NCBI GenBank assembly: GCA_028564705.1
Contig: JAPXFQ010001678.1
Span: forward strand, 310,001 to 374,000
Direction: 5' to 3'
Length of the DNA: 64,000 bases
Source: Apricaphanius iberus
Taxonomy: Eukaryota > Chordata > Actinopteri > Cyprinodontiformes > Aphaniidae
Of the stretch, positions 61,721 through 64,000 are shown one piece after another. The translations under genes were made by a program, and so were the position numbers. The notes beneath the pieces were generated by a model, which worked only from the letters and a program-made list of their open reading frames with translations, searched no databases and was not told the DNA's origin. Position 1 is the first letter of the stretch; each line of letters opens with the position of its first letter.

Positions 61721-63445
61721 TTTGTGTTTAGATTTGGTATCTTTAATTAAACATTACGGTGAAGTGCACATTATGACACTGCATTTGTTGCTATGGTTCC
61801 CAGCCATGATTTGATGCAGTCCCTATCCGGAGCTGCACCTGCAGGAACGCGCTTATCGGGAAATTTTTCTCCTCTTCTAACTACAACACGCTGTGTTGCC
61901 AATTTAGCGACTTTGTCGCTATTTTGATTAGAGACCTGACTTGGTCTGCATCTGCTCCATCCTTCAGCAAGGGAATTATCTGACCAGCATTAAGCATGAT
62001 CACACATCATTAACCTTTCTCTGTTCATTTCACCCAGCGCCAGATTTCATCCAGTCACAAACCAAGTTATTTTATCTTTAAAATTAATTGAGACTTAAAA
62101 AACAAACCTGCTGGCATTTAAGACTAATCTTTTATTAGCCACACAAATATGGTTCTTTACCCACATCTTTCAAAACCTCTCCTTTTTAACAGTACAAGGA
62201 CAGCAGCATGTCTGTAACTGAACACCTGTGGTGCGTTTAAGGAACTTTCGAAAAGTCATAGTTAAATAACGGACATTTAAATCTTATAACAAAAACACTG
62301 AAAATAATACCATAAGCCAAAAACATATGTTTGATGGCAGTTGGCAAGCAACGATAGATGCATACTAAATATGCCCTACTTATTTTTTACAAAGTATTAA
62401 AAAACAAACTAATTAACTATATTATCCCTGTTAATTCGGTCTTCTTGAGATGTCTCCGCAACTTTTTCAGAAATAGAAGTTTGTATTAAAAGGTCTTAGA
62501 TTTCCAGTTGCAATTTGGTATCTAGTAAAATTTCTACCAGTTCCCTTCTCTTAACAGCATTCTTAAAGTGACAGTGTAGTTTCCTGACGATAGGGTCCTA
62601 AATACATACCTAAATCATTGCAAGCAATCACTATTTTTGTGTACAAGTGACGAAGGATGGCCATATAGGACAAATATTGCAGTTGTCCAGCTTTCTACTA
62701 CTAAAAGGGAGACAGTTTAACCTCCAGAGAAATATATGGACCAAAGGTACAACTACATCACTGTCTTTCATCACAGGCAGCGAGTTAAGAGGTAATGTGT
62801 GAAACGACTACATTTGTGAAAGGCAAAAGTTTTCAGCATTTTGTAGGTTAGACAGAATAACCTCCATGGAAACAATTACAAATTTTAATGTAGTTTCACC
62901 TGGACTGGCTCTAGTTTGAAAACAAAACGAAACAAAAAACATGACTGTGAAAGCTGTTACCTGTCCAGCAGAAAGCATGCATCCTCAGCCTGTTTCCTTA
63001 GATTTTGCTGCAGTCTGTTCACGGAGCTCTTCATTTACACCACCAATGAGGACAACAGAAAAGGGATATAACCGTGTATTAAGAAATTAGTTTTTGTCCT
63101 CATTGGCTCATGTAGAAGTAAACACAGCGTCTAATATGTCGGCATACACTGGACCTGATTTTTATGGTTATATGTTATGAAGCAGCAAATACTTTTCAAT
63201 GATTGGGCATTGCTTTATTCATTTTCAAGAATATTTTGATGGATATTTCCAGAGATTAATGTTAAAAACCACACACTGTCTCTTTAAATTTAAGTCGAGT
63301 TTAAATTAAACAATTATGTATAATTTGTAAGTGTAGACATGCTTAATTTGTGGCCACAAACCCAGCATTACATTTTACTCAATAGGCATTTAAAAGGTAT
63401 TAATAAGGTATTAATTTTCACTACTTAAAACCTGGAGCTACCCTA
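61721..63445. other. No recognised gene or element
   Basis: AT-rich sequence with no conserved frame. The next mark3 exon was specifically looked for and not seen. Confidence 0.45.
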
Positions 63446-64000
63446 ACTAGGGATGTGCCGATTTTGAGATTGGATCAGGCCTGTATTTTCATATTCTTCC
63501 CTGATCGGCTATATTAGCTGATGAGTCGTGACGATTTTTACGAAAGTACCTCCTAGTTACATTTCACGGTGTTTACGCAATATTCCAAACCTTCATGGAG
63601 GAAACGAGGACTCAACTACCACAAGTCAGCATAGCAGTTGAAACACAATTCTAACATTGGTCATCTTCAACAAATATGCTTAACCATACTTAAAAACTAT
63701 ATAATAAAGGTTTAGAAACGTACCTTATGGCATTTACCCACAACAATGAACAAAAATAAAGAGGGAAAACTCTTCTCCTGCAGCACGGCAGGGGGGAAAA
63801 AAATGGCAGACTGTACTGCTCTTGTGGTGCGCTCAGATAGCGTTGGAAATCTATGCCAAGTTCAGGAGCATAGGATATTTCAGCTTATAGTGAAAACACA
63901 AATAATATTACTGCATCTTACAAACTTCAAACAATGTGGGCACTCTAACACTGGTATTTAATCAACAATATAGAGTGAATGCAATCCCATGACAGTGGAG
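63446..64000. mobile_element. hAT-like start (partial)
   Basis: ctagggatgtgccgattttg near 63447 followed by gatcggcta-type sequence is the usual start of another fish hAT MITE family. Its right end is not identified before the window ends. Confidence 0.35.

Overview
The window is vertebrate nuclear DNA, most likely from a ray-finned (teleost) fish. It is AT-rich, its single host gene has consensus GT-AG introns, and it is packed with fish-type transposable elements: L2/Maui-like LINEs, a CR1/Rex1-like LINE, a Rex3 (RTE) LINE, Tc1/mariner, PIF/Harbinger and hAT elements, and a Penelope-like fragment. Nothing microbial is present (no operons, CRISPR array or phage genes).

The host gene is a MARK/Par-1 family kinase, closest by memory to MARK3, on the + strand. 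Nine consecutive coding exons lie at 17517-17565, 18578-18643, 23380-23450, 24626-24682, 30372-30608, 33180-33299, 38226-38325, 55805-55917 and 56030-56177. They encode about 320 residues, from the alphaC helix of the kinase through HRD, DFG, the T-loop and APE to the UBA domain and the start of the spacer. I found neither the upstream exons (glycine loop, VAIK lysine) nor the downstream ones (rest of spacer, KA1), so the gene is partial at both ends. All exon junctions keep frame and no exon carries a stop.

Layout: 1-5800 is nested repeats (a LINE split by an L2 tail, an LTR-like unit, and a Tc1 element holding a Penelope-like insertion with a 12-bp target duplication). 7800-10530 is an L2 on the - strand split by a 1-kb TTAA-flanked element. 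10880-16500 holds degenerate DNA elements, an inverted pair of tRNA-like SINE units and an L2 fragment. 17517-38325 carries seven mark3 exons, with TTAA, hAT, Tc1, Harbinger and L1 pieces in the introns. 38326-55804 is one 17.5-kb intron built largely of insertions: an L2, a Tc1 split by an internally deleted LINE, a nearly full-length L2, a hAT and another L2. 55805-56177 holds the last two visible exons. 56178-64000 has an L2 tail split by a hAT, then a Rex3 LINE, then about 2.3 kb with little I can name.

The biology is that of a conserved polarity kinase whose introns have grown by repeated insertion. The most useful observations are insertion histories readable inside the window: target-site duplications, uninterrupted paralogous copies for two insertions, two LINEs with independent internal deletions between endonuclease and reverse transcriptase, inverted duplications suggestive of template switching, a hammerhead-like motif in the Penelope-like fragment, and a phase-compatible cryptic 36-bp exon in mark3.
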